64,000 nt of DNA from positions 450,362 to 514,361 of the forward strand of contig NZ_JAEKMH010000004.1 of assembly GCF_016411825.1 (NCBI RefSeq), written 5' to 3'. Shown in pieces: positions 63,923-64,000 of this stretch (position 1 is the first letter of the stretch; every line of letters starts with the position of its first letter). The notes under the pieces are model-generated. The model was not told where the DNA came from and did no database searches. It saw only the letters and a list, made by a program, of their open reading frames with translations. The position numbers and the translations under genes are program-made. Source of the stretch: Devosia sediminis. GTDB lineage: Bacteria; Pseudomonadota; Alphaproteobacteria; Rhizobiales; Devosiaceae.

Positions 63923-64000
63923 GTGGGACCCACTTCCACGACTTCGCCCATGAATTCATGGCCCAGAATGTCGCCCGACTTCATGCCGGGGATCACCCCG
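63923..64000 (-). pseudogene. Fragment of a zinc-dependent alcohol dehydrogenase (junction)
   Basis: Read on the minus strand, the last 78 bases encode GVIPGMKSGDILGHEFMGEV-VEVGP, the typical metal-ligand segment (GHE) of zinc-dependent alcohol dehydrogenases. Continuing across position 63922 gives TVT and then a stop, where the GlnD-coding strand begins. The fragment is thus joined out of context to glnD near a short shared GTCACC sequence. Either an assembly chimera or a rearrangement explains it. Confidence 0.7.

Overview
The window reads as a high-GC chromosomal segment of an alphaproteobacterium of the order Hyphomicrobiales. Devosia or a close relative fits best. This is inferred from gene order (nth beside a DUF2244 gene; hemW, PBP activator, rsmI, yraN, gshB; dnaK, dnaJ, grpE, hrcA, rph; galE, galU), from an ScfR-type regulator divergent from isocitrate lyase, from CtrA-like boxes (TTAA-N7-TTAA), and from dense REP-like hairpins between genes. 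No rRNA, tRNA, CRISPR array, prophage or classical insertion sequence was seen. Genes are tightly packed, often with overlapping or touching stop and start codons.

Layout. 1-10 kb: AI-2E-family permease, an Ada-like DNA repair protein, nth, a TetR regulator divergent from a DUF2214 membrane protein with a large shared dyad, adenosine kinase, a gene broken by a one-base frameshift (6310-7013), pyrF, a MarR regulator, a variant histidine phosphatase, an FMN reductase and a VOC protein. 10-21 kb: GT8 glycosyltransferase, the heat-shock genes dnaJ, dnaK, grpE and hrcA (RpoH-like promoters before three of them), a pabB-pabC fusion and pncA. dnaK and dnaJ are separated by a small GIY-YIG nuclease gene that fills the centre of a REP doublet. 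20-32 kb: rph, rdgB, hemW, PBP activator, rsmI, yraN, gshB, marC, an SGNH hydrolase, a lytic transglycosylase, galE and galU. 32-44 kb: a gene-free 431-bp stretch with possible RNA structure, a beta-barrel protein, nfeD plus SPFH protein, GH25 lysozyme, comM-type ATPase, NUDIX hydrolase, a cold-shock/DUF1294 fusion, aceA with a small upstream gene and its divergent ScfR regulator, a WYL regulator and galM.

44-54 kb: a xylan/xylose utilisation cluster (LacI regulator, xylB, xylA, GH43 beta-xylosidase), a DUF2189 membrane protein, an ArsR/SRPBCC pair divergent from a RibD-like reductase, and a catalase-like protein. 54-58 kb: a GntR regulator, a stand-alone allophanate-hydrolase C-terminal-type protein and a three-gene NitT/TauT-type ABC importer; matching ATGCAA/TTGCAT sites lie at the GntR start and in front of the transporter, suggesting one regulon for import of a urea-like nitrogen compound. 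58-64 kb: a small P-loop protein, mutS and glnD.

The last ~78 bp do not belong to glnD: they encode, on the other strand, a piece of a zinc-dependent alcohol dehydrogenase, so the right edge is a junction (assembly chimera or true rearrangement). The other observations most worth following are the REP-flanked GIY-YIG cassette, a recurrent parS-like 15-mer that always carries a GANTC site, and the GntR/ABC/ureide locus.
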